Assembly: GCA_009929735.1 (NCBI GenBank)
Contig: RZZU01000004.1
Location: 49,034 to 113,033 of the forward strand
DNA: 64,000 nucleotides
Direction of reading: 5' to 3'
DNA from: Clostridia bacterium
GTDB taxonomy: Bacteria; Bacillota; Clostridia; Lachnospirales; Anaerotignaceae
Part shown: in pieces, positions 7,271-16,326 of the stretch
How the letters are laid out: the number at the start of each line of letters is the position of its first letter
Position numbering within the stretch: position 1 is the stretch's first letter
Translations under genes and position numbers: made by a program
The notes under the pieces: generated by a model
What the model was told of the DNA's origin: nothing
The model's database searches: none
The model's input: the letters and a program-made list of their open reading frames with translations, nothing else

Positions 7271-8569
7271 TTACAAATCAGCCTCACCGAAGGCATTTTC
7301 CCCATCAATGTGCGTAATTTTCGTCAAAACAAGCCTGTTGGATAACTCCTGTGTGCTTTTTGTGAAAACCTTCATATAGTTTGAAGTATGCCCTTCATAG
7401 GTTTCGGTATCAAGCGGTTTTTCATACAGAACCTCAACGGTTTCCCCAACATATTTTTCCAAAAAGTTTGTGCTTGATGCATCACTTAAGGCAAGCAATT
7501 TATGGCTTCTTTCAGACTTTACACCATTTGGCAGCTGATCGTTTCTTTCTGCTGCCGGGGTTCCTTTTTTGGGAGAATATGGGAATACATGAATTTTTGA
7601 AAACCCAATTTCCTTTGCAAACTCATACGACTCTCTGAAATCTTCCTCTGTTTCACCCGGAAAGCCTACGATTATATCCGTTGTTAACGCCACCTGTGGC
7701 ATATATTTTCGCAAAAGCGCCACCGCTTGACGGTATTTTTCCGTATCATACTTTCGATTCATTTCCTTTAAGGTTCTGTCACAACCGCTTTGCAAGGAAA
7801 GGTGGAAATGATGGCAAACCTTTGGCAGTTCTGCCATGGTTTTTGCAAATTCCTCCGTAACGACATTCGGCTCAATCGAGCTGAACCGAATACGGCTGAT
7901 TCCCTCAACCTCGTGTACCTGTCGTAAAATCTCCAGAAGCGTTGTGTCATTACGGTCTTTCCCGTAGCTTGCCACATGAATTCCTGTTAAAACGACCTCT
8001 TGAAAACCATTCGCCGCCAATCTTCTTACCTCCGCCAGAACCTCTTTTGGTTCACGGCTGCGAATCGGCCCTCGGGCAAAAGGAATAATGCAATAAGCAC
8101 AATATTGACTGCATCCATCTTGAATTTTCAAATACGCACGGGTGCGGTTCGTTAGTTTTTGAATGGAAAGCGGCTCAAAAATCCGTTCCTTCATAATATC
8201 GGAAACATGGTTTTCGGCACCGCTTTGCGGATGATACTGTTCAACCATATCCACAATCTGTCCTCGGTCCTTTGTGCCAATCACCAGATTGACACCTGCA
8301 ATCGCCATAATCTCTTGCGGTGCTGTCTGCGCATAGCACCCCACCACAGCCACAATGGCATTCTCGTTTTGGCGTTTTACCTTTCGAATCAACTGTCGGG
8401 ATTTTTTATCCCCAAAATTCGTAACCGTACACGTATTAATAACATATACATCCGCCGCTTCATCAATTCCTACAATTTCATATCCCTTTTCGGCAAACAA
8501 CTCGGCAATTGCCTCGCTTTCGTATTGATTTACCTTGCACCCAAGGGCATAGCTTGCTGCTCTTTTCAT
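7271..8569 (-). CDS. mtaB: tRNA t6A37 methylthiotransferase MtaB
   Basis: A 432-residue radical SAM enzyme that converts t6A to ms2t6A at position 37 of tRNAs reading ANN codons. The N-terminal methylthiotransferase domain shows C11 (GCKVNQYES), C47 (NTCTVTN) and C78 (VGCYAQ) for one iron-sulfur cluster; the radical SAM motif CSQYCAYC gives C153, C157 and C160. LSLQSGCDRTL and TTDIIVGFPGE follow, and a TRAM-like tail begins near 365. The GCKVNQYES and CSQYCAYCIIPFARG signatures favour MtaB over MiaB or RimO. GGAGAG precedes the ATG. Its stop lies about 100 bases from the ireB promoter. Confidence 0.95.
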   Translation of the reverse strand: MKRAASYALGCKVNQYESEAIAELFAEKGYEIVGIDEAADVYVINTCTVTNFGDKKSRQLIRKVKRQNENAIVAVVGCYAQTAPQEIMAIAGVNLVIGTKDRGQIVDMVEQYHPQSGAENHVSDIMKERIFEPLSIQKLTNRTRAYLKIQDGCSQYCAYCIIPFARGPIRSREPKEVLAEVRRLAANGFQEVVLTGIHVASYGKDRNDTTLLEILRQVHEVEGISRIRFSSIEPNVVTEEFAKTMAELPKVCHHFHLSLQSGCDRTLKEMNRKYDTEKYRQAVALLRKYMPQVALTTDIIVGFPGETEEDFRESYEFAKEIGFSKIHVFPYSPKKGTPAAERNDQLPNGVKSERSHKLLALSDASSTNFLEKYVGETVEVLYEKPLDTETYEGHTSNYMKVFTKSTQELSNRLVLTKITHIDGENAFGEADL

Positions 8570-8592
8570 TGTTCTCTCCGTTCCTTGCCGGT

Positions 8593-9384
8593 TTAAAGCC
8601 CTGTCAGCTCACGAATGGCTTTGACTACTCCGCCGTCATTATTGCTTCCCGCCTGAAAACGGGCATACCTTTTCACTCCGTCTGCTGCGCCTTCCATGGC
8701 ATAGCTATGGTAAGCTTGATGAAACATTTCCACATCATTATATTGATCGCCAAAAACAACGGTTTCTTCCGGTGCAACGTCCCACATTTTTTGCAATGCC
8801 GCCACCGCCGTCCCCTTGGTAACACCCCTTAGCCCTGTATCCAAGCAAGTATCGCCAGAAATCACAAGGTTTAAACCGTCATCGAGCAATGGACGCAGCC
8901 TTGTATAACAGCTTTGGGCACTTTCCCCTTCGTGGGAAATCATGGACACCTTAATAATATCCTCCTTGACACGATACAAATCGTCTGCAAGACGCATTTC
9001 ATAACGAAATAACGGTGAAGACAATAATTCCAAAAGCTCCTGACTTCTTGTATAGCTGCAATATTTGGCGCAAAGCAATGGCTCCACCCCTTTGAGCGAA
9101 AAAATGGAGTCCAGGCATTGTACCACTTTCTTTTGATTCATAGGCTCAGCAACAAGCTCTTTTCCATTATCCACAACGAAGGCACCGTTTTCGGCAATCA
9201 CAACAACATCCTTTATATGCTCATGGAAATGCTTTTTCAGGCTTGGGTACTGTCGTCCGCTGGCAACCACAAATCGGATTCCCTTCTCTTGCAGCTTTGG
9301 CAAAAGCTGATAAATATCTTTGTCAATGCTCTTTTTATCGTCTAATAGCGTCCCATCCATATCTGAAACAATCAACTTAATCAT
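8593..9384 (-). CDS. Cof-type HAD family phosphatase
   Basis: A 263-residue HAD hydrolase of the Cof/type IIB group. Motif I is SDMDGTLLDD (nucleophile D8, acid D10), motif II is the VASGRQY serine, and motif IV is VVFGDQYNDVEMF near 216-228, with the lysine of motif III before it. Such enzymes dephosphorylate sugar phosphates or flavin and pyridoxal phosphates, but the substrate cannot be told here. ATG follows GAGGG. It is 23 bases upstream of mtaB, so the two may be cotranscribed. Confidence 0.92.
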   Translation of the reverse strand: MIKLIVSDMDGTLLDDKKSIDKDIYQLLPKLQEKGIRFVVASGRQYPSLKKHFHEHIKDVVVIAENGAFVVDNGKELVAEPMNQKKVVQCLDSIFSLKGVEPLLCAKYCSYTRSQELLELLSSPLFRYEMRLADDLYRVKEDIIKVSMISHEGESAQSCYTRLRPLLDDGLNLVISGDTCLDTGLRGVTKGTAVAALQKMWDVAPEETVVFGDQYNDVEMFHQAYHSYAMEGAADGVKRYARFQAGSNNDGGVVKAIRELTGL

Positions 9385-9396
9385 CTTTATTCCCTC

Positions 9397-9951
9397 TTAC
9401 ATTTTGTTTATTTTAAAAAAAATCGGAAGTATTTTTAATGCGATATCCACATCCTTGCCTGAAAGCCAAATTAAATACTTGCGCATCAATTCCCATTTCG
9501 GGCGTTTCAATAAAACCCTAGAACAAATTTCTTCCATCTCTTCCAATTTTTCAATAATTTCGTCCTTTTCGCAATTGGATATATTTTGCATAAATCCAAA
9601 TTCCAAACGAAGCTGCGTAAAATCCACTTCCATCGATACGTCGTTTTGCTCCTGCTGCAAATAATATTCCAGCAAACCCTCGTTTTGATAGCCATTTTGG
9701 CGAAAGCCCTCAAGGCGTTCCAGCATTATTTTAATATTTTCACGATACGCTTCCGCCTGCAATGCAGGTTCCTCATAAGGCTGATTTACCTTCAACCCAT
9801 CGCAAAAACCCTCCACCTTATCTTTATAAGTCCGGATCAAAAAACGAAATAAAACAGACATTTTCTCTTCATCATATGAATAGGCATCCCATGTTTCATG
9901 GCTGCGGTCAATATCCTCATCCAATTTTCGGCAAAATTCATTTTTATCCAC
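9397..9951 (-). CDS. Unknown acidic helical protein, 184 aa
   Basis: I do not recognise a family. The protein is acidic and predicted largely helical, without a signal peptide or membrane segment, with heptad-like stretches near 65-85 and 130-150 (KDEIIEKLEEMEEICSRVLL). The last 30 residues are hydrophobic and basic. The start is GTG at 9951 with AAGGTGGAG five bases before. A promoter with an extended -10 (TGGTATACT) lies about 55 bases upstream. It is 12 bases before the Cof-type gene on the same strand and may lead that transcript. Confidence 0.7.
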   Translation of the reverse strand: MDKNEFCRKLDEDIDRSHETWDAYSYDEEKMSVLFRFLIRTYKDKVEGFCDGLKVNQPYEEPALQAEAYRENIKIMLERLEGFRQNGYQNEGLLEYYLQQEQNDVSMEVDFTQLRLEFGFMQNISNCEKDEIIEKLEEMEEICSRVLLKRPKWELMRKYLIWLSGKDVDIALKILPIFFKINKM

Positions 9952-10006
9952 AATGACTCCACCTTTCCTTCACGGTATCCTATTCATAAGGCTGCTATAT
10001 CTTTTA

Positions 10007-10012
10007 AGTATA
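10007..10012 (-). promoter_or_regulatory. Extended -10 promoter for the 184-aa gene
   Basis: Minus-strand TGGTATACT, an extended -10 box with TATACT at 10007-10012. No clear -35 box. Confidence 0.45.
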
Positions 10013-10053
10013 CCATAAATTGAAACGCCTTTGCAAGATTTCCATGAAAAGGA

Positions 10054-10083
10054 AAAGAGTCTTTCCCATGGGAAAAACTCTTT
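10054..10083 (-). terminator. Intrinsic terminator after the 152-aa gene
   Basis: AAAGAGT (10054-10060) and ACTCTTT (10077-10083) enclose TTCCCATGGGAA; on the minus strand the hairpin runs into TCCTTTTC. It lies directly after the stop of the gene at 10091-10549. Confidence 0.75.
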
Positions 10084-10090
10084 ATTTCAC

Positions 10091-10549
10091 TTATTTTTCA
10101 TCTTCATCTTCAACGATAACAACCATACCACCTAAGCGTCTGTTCAACTCGCTTCTGGTAATCTTGATGATATTGGGTGTAACACCGTCTGCCTGCGCTT
10201 CAATGAAGTAAGGCTCCTCGTTATCGCAATCGTTTTCATCCAGCCAACCGCCGAAGAAAGACAAAATTGCACGGATTATTTCAACGCTATGTCCCCAATA
10301 ATCCAAATCAAGGAAAATCATGCGGTTTTTCTCTCCGTTTTTAGAAAATTTACGACTTTTATATACCATTGTAAAAAGTCGTCTTTCTTCGCCCTTGTAA
10401 GTAAAATAAACAGCCATTTCATTGCTCTCGCCAAAACGATTTTCATAACGGTTTATTTTTGCACCGGGATCAAAATATTTTAATATGAACTGATATAGCT
10501 GTTCCAGTTCAATTTCTTTTGTAATATATCCATGAGTTTTTGCTGTCAT
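10091..10549 (-). CDS. Unknown protein, 152 aa
   Basis: No family recognised. A soluble mixed alpha/beta protein: the N-terminal half reads YQFILKYFDPGAKINRYEN and the C-terminal half contains FFGGWLDENDCDNEE and ends in an acidic tail (VVIVEDEDEK). The start at 10549 follows AAAGGATG at good spacing; the frame extends upstream but without a ribosome site. It has its own strong promoter and a terminator, so it is a single-gene unit next to the unknown 184-aa gene. Confidence 0.7.
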   Translation of the reverse strand: MTAKTHGYITKEIELEQLYQFILKYFDPGAKINRYENRFGESNEMAVYFTYKGEERRLFTMVYKSRKFSKNGEKNRMIFLDLDYWGHSVEIIRAILSFFGGWLDENDCDNEEPYFIEAQADGVTPNIIKITRSELNRRLGGMVVIVEDEDEK

Positions 10550-10623
10550 AGATGGCACATCCTTTCTCATCTCTCTGCTGTCAAAAAAAATATTTTGTGT
10601 GCTAAATATCTCTTCTTGATTGC

Positions 10624-10652
10624 ATTATACAGTAACAAAGCAGCTATGACAA
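10624..10652 (-). promoter_or_regulatory. Strong promoter for the 152-aa gene
   Basis: Minus-strand TTGTCA (10647-10652), 17-base spacer and perfect TATAAT (10624-10629), about 75 bases before the start codon. Confidence 0.75.
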
Positions 10653-10805
10653 GAGAAATCAAGCAGAATAGAATGAAAAATATTAACGCCATTTTTGGGC
10701 ACTTTTTTATCCATAGCTACCAATCAATCCCTTTTTAAATGAACTTTTCTCATTACCGTTTGTTTCTGAAATTTATTCCCTGATATGCTATATTATATGC
10801 AAAAA

Positions 10806-11504
10806 TCACATTTTTTCTATTATTCTTTCTACCAGCTCACTGCTGCGTTTTGCCGCTATGCTACAGAACTTTTCAAACGAAAGATTTGCTTCTTCCCCTG
10901 CGCCGTCGGAAATGGCACGTACAATTAAAAATGGGATTCGGTTAAGCCAGCAAGCATGGGCAATGGCCGCTCCTTCCATTTCTGCACACGTACCCTGCAC
11001 ATCCTTGCGAATTTTGGACTTACCCTCTTTTGTACAAATAAATTGATCCCCACTGGCAATGCGCCCTGTTATAACACGGTAGCCATCTGCAATCTCTGCC
11101 GCCGATGCCATCGCCAGTCGAACCAGTTCTTCATCCGCCTTAAAATAGCTTTCCGCCATACGAGGTATGGTTCCGATTGGATCCCCTAATGCTGATGTAT
11201 CCATATCGTGCTGAACCGCATCCGTAGAAATTACAATATCTCCAATATTTAAGCCCTCCGCCAAGGCGCCTGCAACACCTAGCATAAGAATGTAATCCAC
11301 GCCAAAATGGTCAATCATCGCCTGTGCACAGATTGCTGCATTTACCTTTCCGATTCCGCTTCTGACCAAAATGATACTATTTCCCTTGTATCTACCAATA
11401 TAAAAAGTTAAGCCAACAACATTTTTTGTCGTAACAATTTCAATTTTTTCCTTCAAACAAAGAATTTCTTCCTCCATTGCCCCGATAATGCCAATGGTTT
11501 TCAT
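10806..11504 (-). CDS. mtnN: 5'-methylthioadenosine/S-adenosylhomocysteine nucleosidase
   Basis: A 232-residue Pfs-type enzyme that cleaves MTA and SAH to adenine and the thioribose or ribosyl-homocysteine, feeding methionine salvage and making the precursor of AI-2. Family features are GIIGAMEEEI at the N-terminus (E12 general acid region), SGIGKVNAA (50-58), GVAGAL (75-80), SGDQFIC, CAEMEGAAIAHAC (171-183, ribose-binding Met-Glu) and RAISDGAGE (catalytic Asp). Length is typical. A GGAGATGA ribosome site precedes the ATG. Monocistronic, divergent from the amidotransferase gene. Confidence 0.95.
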   Translation of the reverse strand: MKTIGIIGAMEEEILCLKEKIEIVTTKNVVGLTFYIGRYKGNSIILVRSGIGKVNAAICAQAMIDHFGVDYILMLGVAGALAEGLNIGDIVISTDAVQHDMDTSALGDPIGTIPRMAESYFKADEELVRLAMASAAEIADGYRVITGRIASGDQFICTKEGKSKIRKDVQGTCAEMEGAAIAHACWLNRIPFLIVRAISDGAGEEANLSFEKFCSIAAKRSSELVERIIEKM

Positions 11505-11629
11505 TTTTTGTCATCTCCGTTCCGTATAATGTTTGTCGGACGGTTACAGTTTCGCCCGATTTATTGTATCCTAATCATAACACAATTCCCGCTTATTTTA
11601 CAAGCGAACATATTTCTCCTTGTCCTCCA

Positions 11630-11658
11630 TTGCAAAATCCCTGCATCTTTTGTATACT
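11630..11658 (+). promoter_or_regulatory. Promoter of the amidotransferase-MscS-DUF951 operon
   Basis: TTGCAA (11630-11635) and TATACT (11653-11658) with a 17-base spacer, ending about 30 bases before the start codon. Confidence 0.75.
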
Positions 11659-11689
11659 ATTATGAAAGTTCATAAAAAGGAAGGATTCT

Positions 11690-12388
11690 ATGCAACCAGT
11701 TATCGGAATTACACCAGACTACGACAGCAGCACCAACAGATATAAACTGCATCAGGATTATGTATCATCCATAATCAATGCGGGGGGCTATCCCGTTATG
11801 CTGTTTCCTGCAACTTTGATACCACCCTTTATAGACGGCATTGTTTTTACCGGCGGTGGAGATATTGATCCTTTGCTGTTTCACGAGGAGCCTTTGCCAG
11901 AAAGCGGAGAAATCTCGCCTTTTAGAGATAGCTTTGAGCTTTCTCTTTGTAAGTGTGCCATTGAAAAAAATATTCCTATATTAGGAATTTGCCGAGGAAT
12001 GCAGGTAATCAATATTGCTTTGGGCGGAACCATTTATCAGGATATTTCCGTACAAACAGACAGCAAGCTAAAGCATAGCCAGCAAGCACCCCGTGATTAT
12101 GGGACACACAGCATTTTTATCGAGGAAAACACGTTACTCTCTGCTCTATGGGACAAACAAAAAGCAACGGTAAACTCCTTTCATCATCAAGCGGTTGCGC
12201 TCCTAGGTGATGGGCTTCGCATCTCGGCAAAAAGTCAGGACGGCTTGGCGGAGGCAATCGAGCATATGATAAATTCCTTTGTTGTAGGCGTACAATGGCA
12301 TCCCGAAGCCATGCAAACGCAGGAGCAAAAGAAACTTTTTTCTGCTTTATTAAAAGCCGCAGAAGTGTTTCATGCAAACAGGAGGTAG
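11690..12388 (+). CDS. Class I glutamine amidotransferase-like peptidase (PuuD/C26 family)
   Basis: A 232-residue protein of the gamma-glutamyl-gamma-aminobutyrate hydrolase group. The nucleophile elbow GICRGMQ places Cys101, and QWHPEAM places His204 and Glu206 to complete the triad; FTGGGDIDP (53-61) is the family's glycine loop. Related enzymes hydrolyse gamma-glutamyl amides in putrescine use, but no other puu genes are near, so the substrate is open. AAAGGAAGG precedes the ATG. The next gene begins two bases after its stop, so the two are cotranscribed. Confidence 0.88.
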   Translation: MQPVIGITPDYDSSTNRYKLHQDYVSSIINAGGYPVMLFPATLIPPFIDGIVFTGGGDIDPLLFHEEPLPESGEISPFRDSFELSLCKCAIEKNIPILGICRGMQVINIALGGTIYQDISVQTDSKLKHSQQAPRDYGTHSIFIEENTLLSALWDKQKATVNSFHHQAVALLGDGLRISAKSQDGLAEAIEHMINSFVVGVQWHPEAMQTQEQKKLFSALLKAAEVFHANRR

Positions 12389-12390
12389 CA

Positions 12391-13248
12391 ATGGAAAATA
12401 TGCAAACAATCGTTGGTTTAGAGGCACTCCTGCAAACCGGCGCAAATATAGGAATAAAAATTCTGCAAATCAGCGGAACGCTGCTGCTCTGCTGGATTAT
12501 CATTCGCTTATCTCATGGTGCAATACAAAAATTCTTCAAAAAACAAGCGCAAAAGCAGCGCTTGGCAATGTCAGAAAGAAAAGCAAATACGCTGAATTCC
12601 ATTACCACAAGCGTACTAAAATATGTTATATATTTTATCGGATTTTTTTCAATTTTGAATCTGTTGGGCGTGGACAGTAAATCCTTATTGGTCATCGCCA
12701 GTGCAGGCTCCGTTGCCATCGGCTTAGGCGCACAAAGCGTGGTAACAGATATGCTGGAGGGCTTTTTCATTTTGTTTGAAGACCACTATGCAGTAGGTGA
12801 TGTTGTTACCATTCAAAATATCACAGGTGTCGTTGAAAGTGTAACTCTGCGCTATACAAAAGTAAGAGATCCGCAAGGAAGAATGCACATTATCCCCAAC
12901 GGCTCCGTGGGCATTGTAACGAATTTATGCAACGATTATATCAATGCAATTGTTACTGTGGGTATTGGGTATGAAGAAAATATCGACCGTGTATTGTCGA
13001 TTTTAGAGGACGAAATGAAGCAGACCTCCGATCTAGAAAGCATTTTGGAAACGCCAGTGGTGGTGGGCGTGACCGCCCTGGATGATTCGGCTGTTTCTGT
13101 CCGAATTGTGGCAAAATGCGAAATAAGAACTAATTTTGCAGTTGAAACAGAATTGCGCCGACGAATCAAAAACCGCTTAGACAAAGAGGGCATTGAAATT
13201 CCATTCCCTCAGCGTACCGTTCATATCGTGCAGCAAAAGGAGGTATAA
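12391..13248 (+). CDS. Small-conductance mechanosensitive channel, MscS family
   Basis: A 285-residue channel that opens on membrane tension to release solutes during osmotic downshock. Hydrophobic helices are near 20-40 and 72-92, and the pore helix SAGSVAIGLGAQSVVTDMLEG lies near 103-123 with the alternating Gly/Ala of TM3. The beta domain follows (GDVVTIQNITGVVESVTLR, then IPNGSVG), and the C-terminal alpha/beta domain ends in FPQRTVHI. The ATG at 12391 has GGAGG directly upstream; the longer frame from 12295 lies inside the preceding gene. Confidence 0.93.
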   Translation: MENMQTIVGLEALLQTGANIGIKILQISGTLLLCWIIIRLSHGAIQKFFKKQAQKQRLAMSERKANTLNSITTSVLKYVIYFIGFFSILNLLGVDSKSLLVIASAGSVAIGLGAQSVVTDMLEGFFILFEDHYAVGDVVTIQNITGVVESVTLRYTKVRDPQGRMHIIPNGSVGIVTNLCNDYINAIVTVGIGYEENIDRVLSILEDEMKQTSDLESILETPVVVGVTALDDSAVSVRIVAKCEIRTNFAVETELRRRIKNRLDKEGIEIPFPQRTVHIVQQKEV

Positions 13249-13251
13249 ACT

Positions 13252-13443
13252 ATGGTTTTTTCTGTTGGAGATATTGTTCAAATGAAAAAAACGCACCCCT
13301 GCGGCTCCAGCCTGTGGGAAATATTGCGTGTGGGTATCGATTTTCGAATAAAATGCTGCGGCTGCGGCCATATGGTTATGTTGCCCAGAGTTAAATTTGA
13401 AAAAAATGTTAAAAAAATCATTTCAGAAGGCAAAAAGGAGTAA
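13252..13443 (+). CDS. DUF951 small zinc-ribbon-like protein
   Basis: A 63-residue protein with the DUF951 pattern: VQMKKTHPCGSSLWEI, then RVGIDFRIKCCGCGHMVMLPR and a basic tail. Three cysteines plus C17 may bind metal. Function unknown; the family is often found after MscS genes in Firmicutes, as here, three bases after the channel stop codon. The start lies after an AGGAGG inside the previous gene's end. Confidence 0.88.
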   Translation: MVFSVGDIVQMKKTHPCGSSLWEILRVGIDFRIKCCGCGHMVMLPRVKFEKNVKKIISEGKKE

Positions 13444-13476
13444 CCATTTTTTGCTTTTACAATATAACGGAAAATA

Positions 13477-13550
13477 AAACGCCCTTCCACCAAAACATCC
13501 TCTCATGGTAATGTCCATGTAGAGCTGTTTCACGGAAGGGCGTTTCTTTT
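13477..13550 (+). terminator. Branched terminator after DUF951
   Basis: AAACGCCCTTCC (13477-13488) pairs perfectly with 13534-13545, followed by CTTTTT. The 45-base loop contains its own hairpin (CATGG/CCATG near 13504-13519). It ends the amidotransferase-MscS-DUF951 operon. Confidence 0.85.
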
Positions 13551-13916
13551 TGAGCTTTTTGGCTATTTTACATTTTTCGAAACGATGTATTTGTTGACAA
13601 TCAAATTTGGTGTCCTTATTTAACCTATATTCTTTTAGAAACGCCACTATCCTCAATTTGAATGACTGCAAATTGATTGCAAAACGAAACCGAGAAATGG
13701 ATTACCAGTGACTTAGAATCAGAAGCTATGAAAAAACCGCTCTGTATGATATAGTATTGACAATTATATAGTTTATAATATATTTATTCTTTATATGAAT
13801 ATATTATAGTGCATTACTATAGATGCTGTAATCCGAAGGCAATTCATATGCCAATATTTTTGAATTTTTGGTGTTACACAAATATCTGACAAAACAAAAT
13901 TATGAGGAGAGCTGTC
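13551..13916. other. AT-rich region before the decayed gene
   Basis: No gene. A TTGACA at 13757-13762 followed by AT-rich sequence (including TATAAT eleven bases later and ATATTT at the normal spacing) may be a remnant promoter for the pseudogene at 13917. Confidence 0.4.
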
Positions 13917-14617
13917 ATGAAAAAAATATTGATGTTTGTTTTATCTGCACTTATGCTATGCTCTTTTCGTTTTCCTGTTTATGCAAATTCAAATAATGGA
14001 GATTTAACAGCTGAAGAAATAAATCAAGCTTTTCTAACGTATGCGCCTAGTGCAACAGCGTTCGCAATGAATTATTCCTCTGACTACGGTCTGCCGAAGA
14101 TTGTTCTGATTTGTTTTTTGGTACACCATTTTATCTTTATAATCCTAATGATGATGGGTATGCAATTGTTATGATGAAAGCGATTATTTATTTCCCAGTC
14201 GTTTCAGATGAACAAGTTGTCGCAATATGAACGATTGGCAAAACGGATGAAGGAACACTATTTTGCAATTTTGGACAAGCCTTTTGTGAACTGTTAAATA
14301 AAAAATCAGATGAATCCTATATTTTCATTGGTGATGGTAATTCTATTTGGACAGAAGAAATTTCTGATGAACAAACAAAAAGTTCTGCATATACAGATGA
14401 AAAGATGAGGATTGATTTCCAATCTCCAATTTCTGATGATTCACTGACAATTGGGTGTCTAAATATAATCGATTCAAAAAAAATTTTAACTCCAGTTGTT
14501 CCCTTAACAGATTTATTACACAATGAAAAAAACATTGGATCAGCTGGGAAACCACTGTCTGCATTCTTAAAGTTACGTGAACCACTAATAAACCTTTTGC
14601 TTCAGCAAGGCTTCTAA
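13917..14617 (+). pseudogene. Decayed secreted-protein gene (frameshift and internal stop)
   Basis: A good start (ATG 13917, AGGAGA eight bases before) encodes a signal peptide (MKKILMFVLSALMLCS, then a VYANS cleavage region) and continues to about 14090. There the reading frame must shift: the next frame continues as DCSDLFFGTPFYLYNPNDDG and runs, with a single in-frame TGA at 14228, through SPISDDSLTIGCLNIIDSK to the TAA at 14615-14617. Joined, it would be an exported protein of about 230 residues. The family is not recognised. Its codon use is more AT-rich than that of its neighbours, which fits an acquired, unmaintained gene. Confidence 0.7.
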
Positions 14618-15083
14618 CGATTGCAGGCTATGGATACGAAGAATCAGGATGTAAGATAGCTTTGTACGGTTCTTCTAAAACGAGCACAGTTTTTTCTGCG
14701 GAATTGCCAGCCACTCATATTCGTTATAAACATCTTCTTTTTTATATACAGCAATCGGCGCATCCCAATTAAAAAAGTATTTAAAAGTTTCTGAAAATGC
14801 ATCCAGATTTCTGCAATCGTGAGTTTCTAAAACAGCGTCAAAGACATTTTGCATCTTTACAAAGTTTGCTCAATGGATTTGCATTATAAAACAAAATCAA
14901 AAAAAGCTTATATCCTTTGCCATACATTTACCTTTAAACATATTTTAAAGAAGTTCCTTCTAATGATTTACTTCATGAAGGATCGCATACACCGTTCTTT
15001 TATATGGTATTTTTGTAGACTGAATTCATTTACTAATTACCCATCGCCTAAAAATCGTGTCCTCTCAAACTCCATGAAAAAAA
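14618..15083. other. Gap with gene debris
   Basis: No intact gene on either strand apart from the short minus-strand frame at 14675-14854. The rest is AT-rich with scattered stops in all frames. Confidence 0.45.
14675..14854 (-). pseudogene. Short frame, likely fragment of an unknown protein
   Basis: A 59-residue frame from ATG 14854 to TAG reads like real protein (DAFSETFKYFFNWDAPIAVY, then NEYEWLAIPQKK) but has no Shine-Dalgarno sequence and is preceded by an in-frame stop five codons upstream. I do not recognise the family. It is most simply a fragment of a lost gene; a functional small protein is possible but less likely. Confidence 0.35.
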
Positions 15084-15099
15084 CCGCAAAAATTTGCGG
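15076..15099 (-). terminator. Terminator of the yceD-rpmF-plsX operon
   Basis: CCGCAAA (15084-15090) and TTTGCGG (15093-15099) form a perfect hairpin, followed on the minus strand by a run of seven T. It lies about 130 bases past the plsX stop codon. Confidence 0.75.
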
Positions 15100-15225
15100 C
15101 TATTTTAACACTAAAATCTATTTCTCAATCCAGTTTATTCCTGTAATGTCGGAACCGTTCCCCAAGGAAACACATTCCAAATGCCTTACCACCTAAGGCT
15201 ACCTCAAAATTTCATCGTAGCGAAA

Positions 15226-16218
15226 TTACAGCTTGTCCTTAATTTTGCCCACAATATCAGCTTCTGTAAACAATACACACTGACGAATGGCATTTTTAAT
15301 TGCCCTTGCATTCGAGCTGCCATGAGCCTTTACCACCAGAGATTTCAGTCCAATAAAAGGTGCGCCACCAACCTCATCTGAGTCAAAGCGTTTTTTCACG
15401 TTTTTAAAGGGTGTTTTCAGCATTGCAGCTGCAACCTTATATCCACCCGCAGTAATTTCTTCTTTAATAATATCAATCAAGGTTTTGCTCAAGCCTTCGC
15501 AAAGCTTCAAAATCGTATTGCCAACAAACCCGTCGCAAACAATTACGTCCGCCTCACCAAAAGGAATATTTCTGGGCTCAATATTACCTGCAAAATTGAT
15601 ACCCTCAGTAACTTCCAGCAATTCATAGGCCTCTTTGGTCAAGGCATTGCCTTTTTCTTTTTCTGCGCCGATATTTACCAACGCAACCGAAGGCTGTTTC
15701 TTGCCAAAAATATTTTCAACATACACAGAACCCATTTTTGCAAACTGCTCCAAATATTTTGCCTTGCAATCTACATTTGCGCCGCTATCCAAAAGGAAGG
15801 AGAAGCCTGTTTTCGTCGGCAGACAAGTGCCAAGTGCAGGACGTTCTACCCCTTCAATGCGCCCTACAATCACCAATGCGCCTGTCAGCAATGCGCCTGT
15901 GCTTCCGGCGGAAACAAAGGCGTCGGCTTCCCCGTTTTTCAGTAAGTTAAGCCCCACTACCAAAGAGGAATCCTTCTTTCTGCGAATCGCCGACGTAGGC
16001 ACTTCGTCTGTGCCAATGACTTCCTCCGCATGGATTACCTGAATACGTTCTTTCGGATATTCATACCTCGCCAACTCAGCATTCACTGCATCCAGCCGAC
16101 CAACAAGCTTAATTTCTACCTTCAATTCCTTTACTGCTTCCACGGCGCCCTTCACAACTTCAACCGGAGCCAAGTCGCCGCCCATAGCATCTAATGCTAC
16201 AATTACATTTTTATCCAT
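15226..16218 (-). CDS. plsX: Phosphate acyltransferase PlsX
   Basis: A 330-residue enzyme that makes acyl-phosphate from acyl-ACP, the first step of glycerolipid synthesis through PlsX/PlsY. It opens VIVALDAMGGDLAP, has the conserved GTDEVPTSAIRRKKDSS region, AFVSAGSTGALL (97-108), LDSGANVDCK and ADVIVCDGFVGN (about 232-243). The ATG at 16218 is chosen because the family starts two residues before this motif and GGAATCAGGTGA precedes it; the frame extends 29 codons upstream without a ribosome site. Last gene of yceD-rpmF-plsX; acpP does not follow here. Confidence 0.96.
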   Translation of the reverse strand: MDKNVIVALDAMGGDLAPVEVVKGAVEAVKELKVEIKLVGRLDAVNAELARYEYPKERIQVIHAEEVIGTDEVPTSAIRRKKDSSLVVGLNLLKNGEADAFVSAGSTGALLTGALVIVGRIEGVERPALGTCLPTKTGFSFLLDSGANVDCKAKYLEQFAKMGSVYVENIFGKKQPSVALVNIGAEKEKGNALTKEAYELLEVTEGINFAGNIEPRNIPFGEADVIVCDGFVGNTILKLCEGLSKTLIDIIKEEITAGGYKVAAAMLKTPFKNVKKRFDSDEVGGAPFIGLKSLVVKAHGSSNARAIKNAIRQCVLFTEADIVGKIKDKL

Positions 16219-16326
16219 GAAATCACCTGATTCCTTTCTTCTTTTTTTCAGTATAATCATTATCGAAGAAAAAAACAATGTATAAGAAGAAAAGACAGCA
16301 TACACGCTGTCTTTTCGAATTTGACC

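Noticed and set aside
9586..9852. Plus-strand frames in the 9.3-10.2 kb region
   Set aside because: They lie opposite minus-strand genes with promoters and ribosome sites and have no signals of their own.
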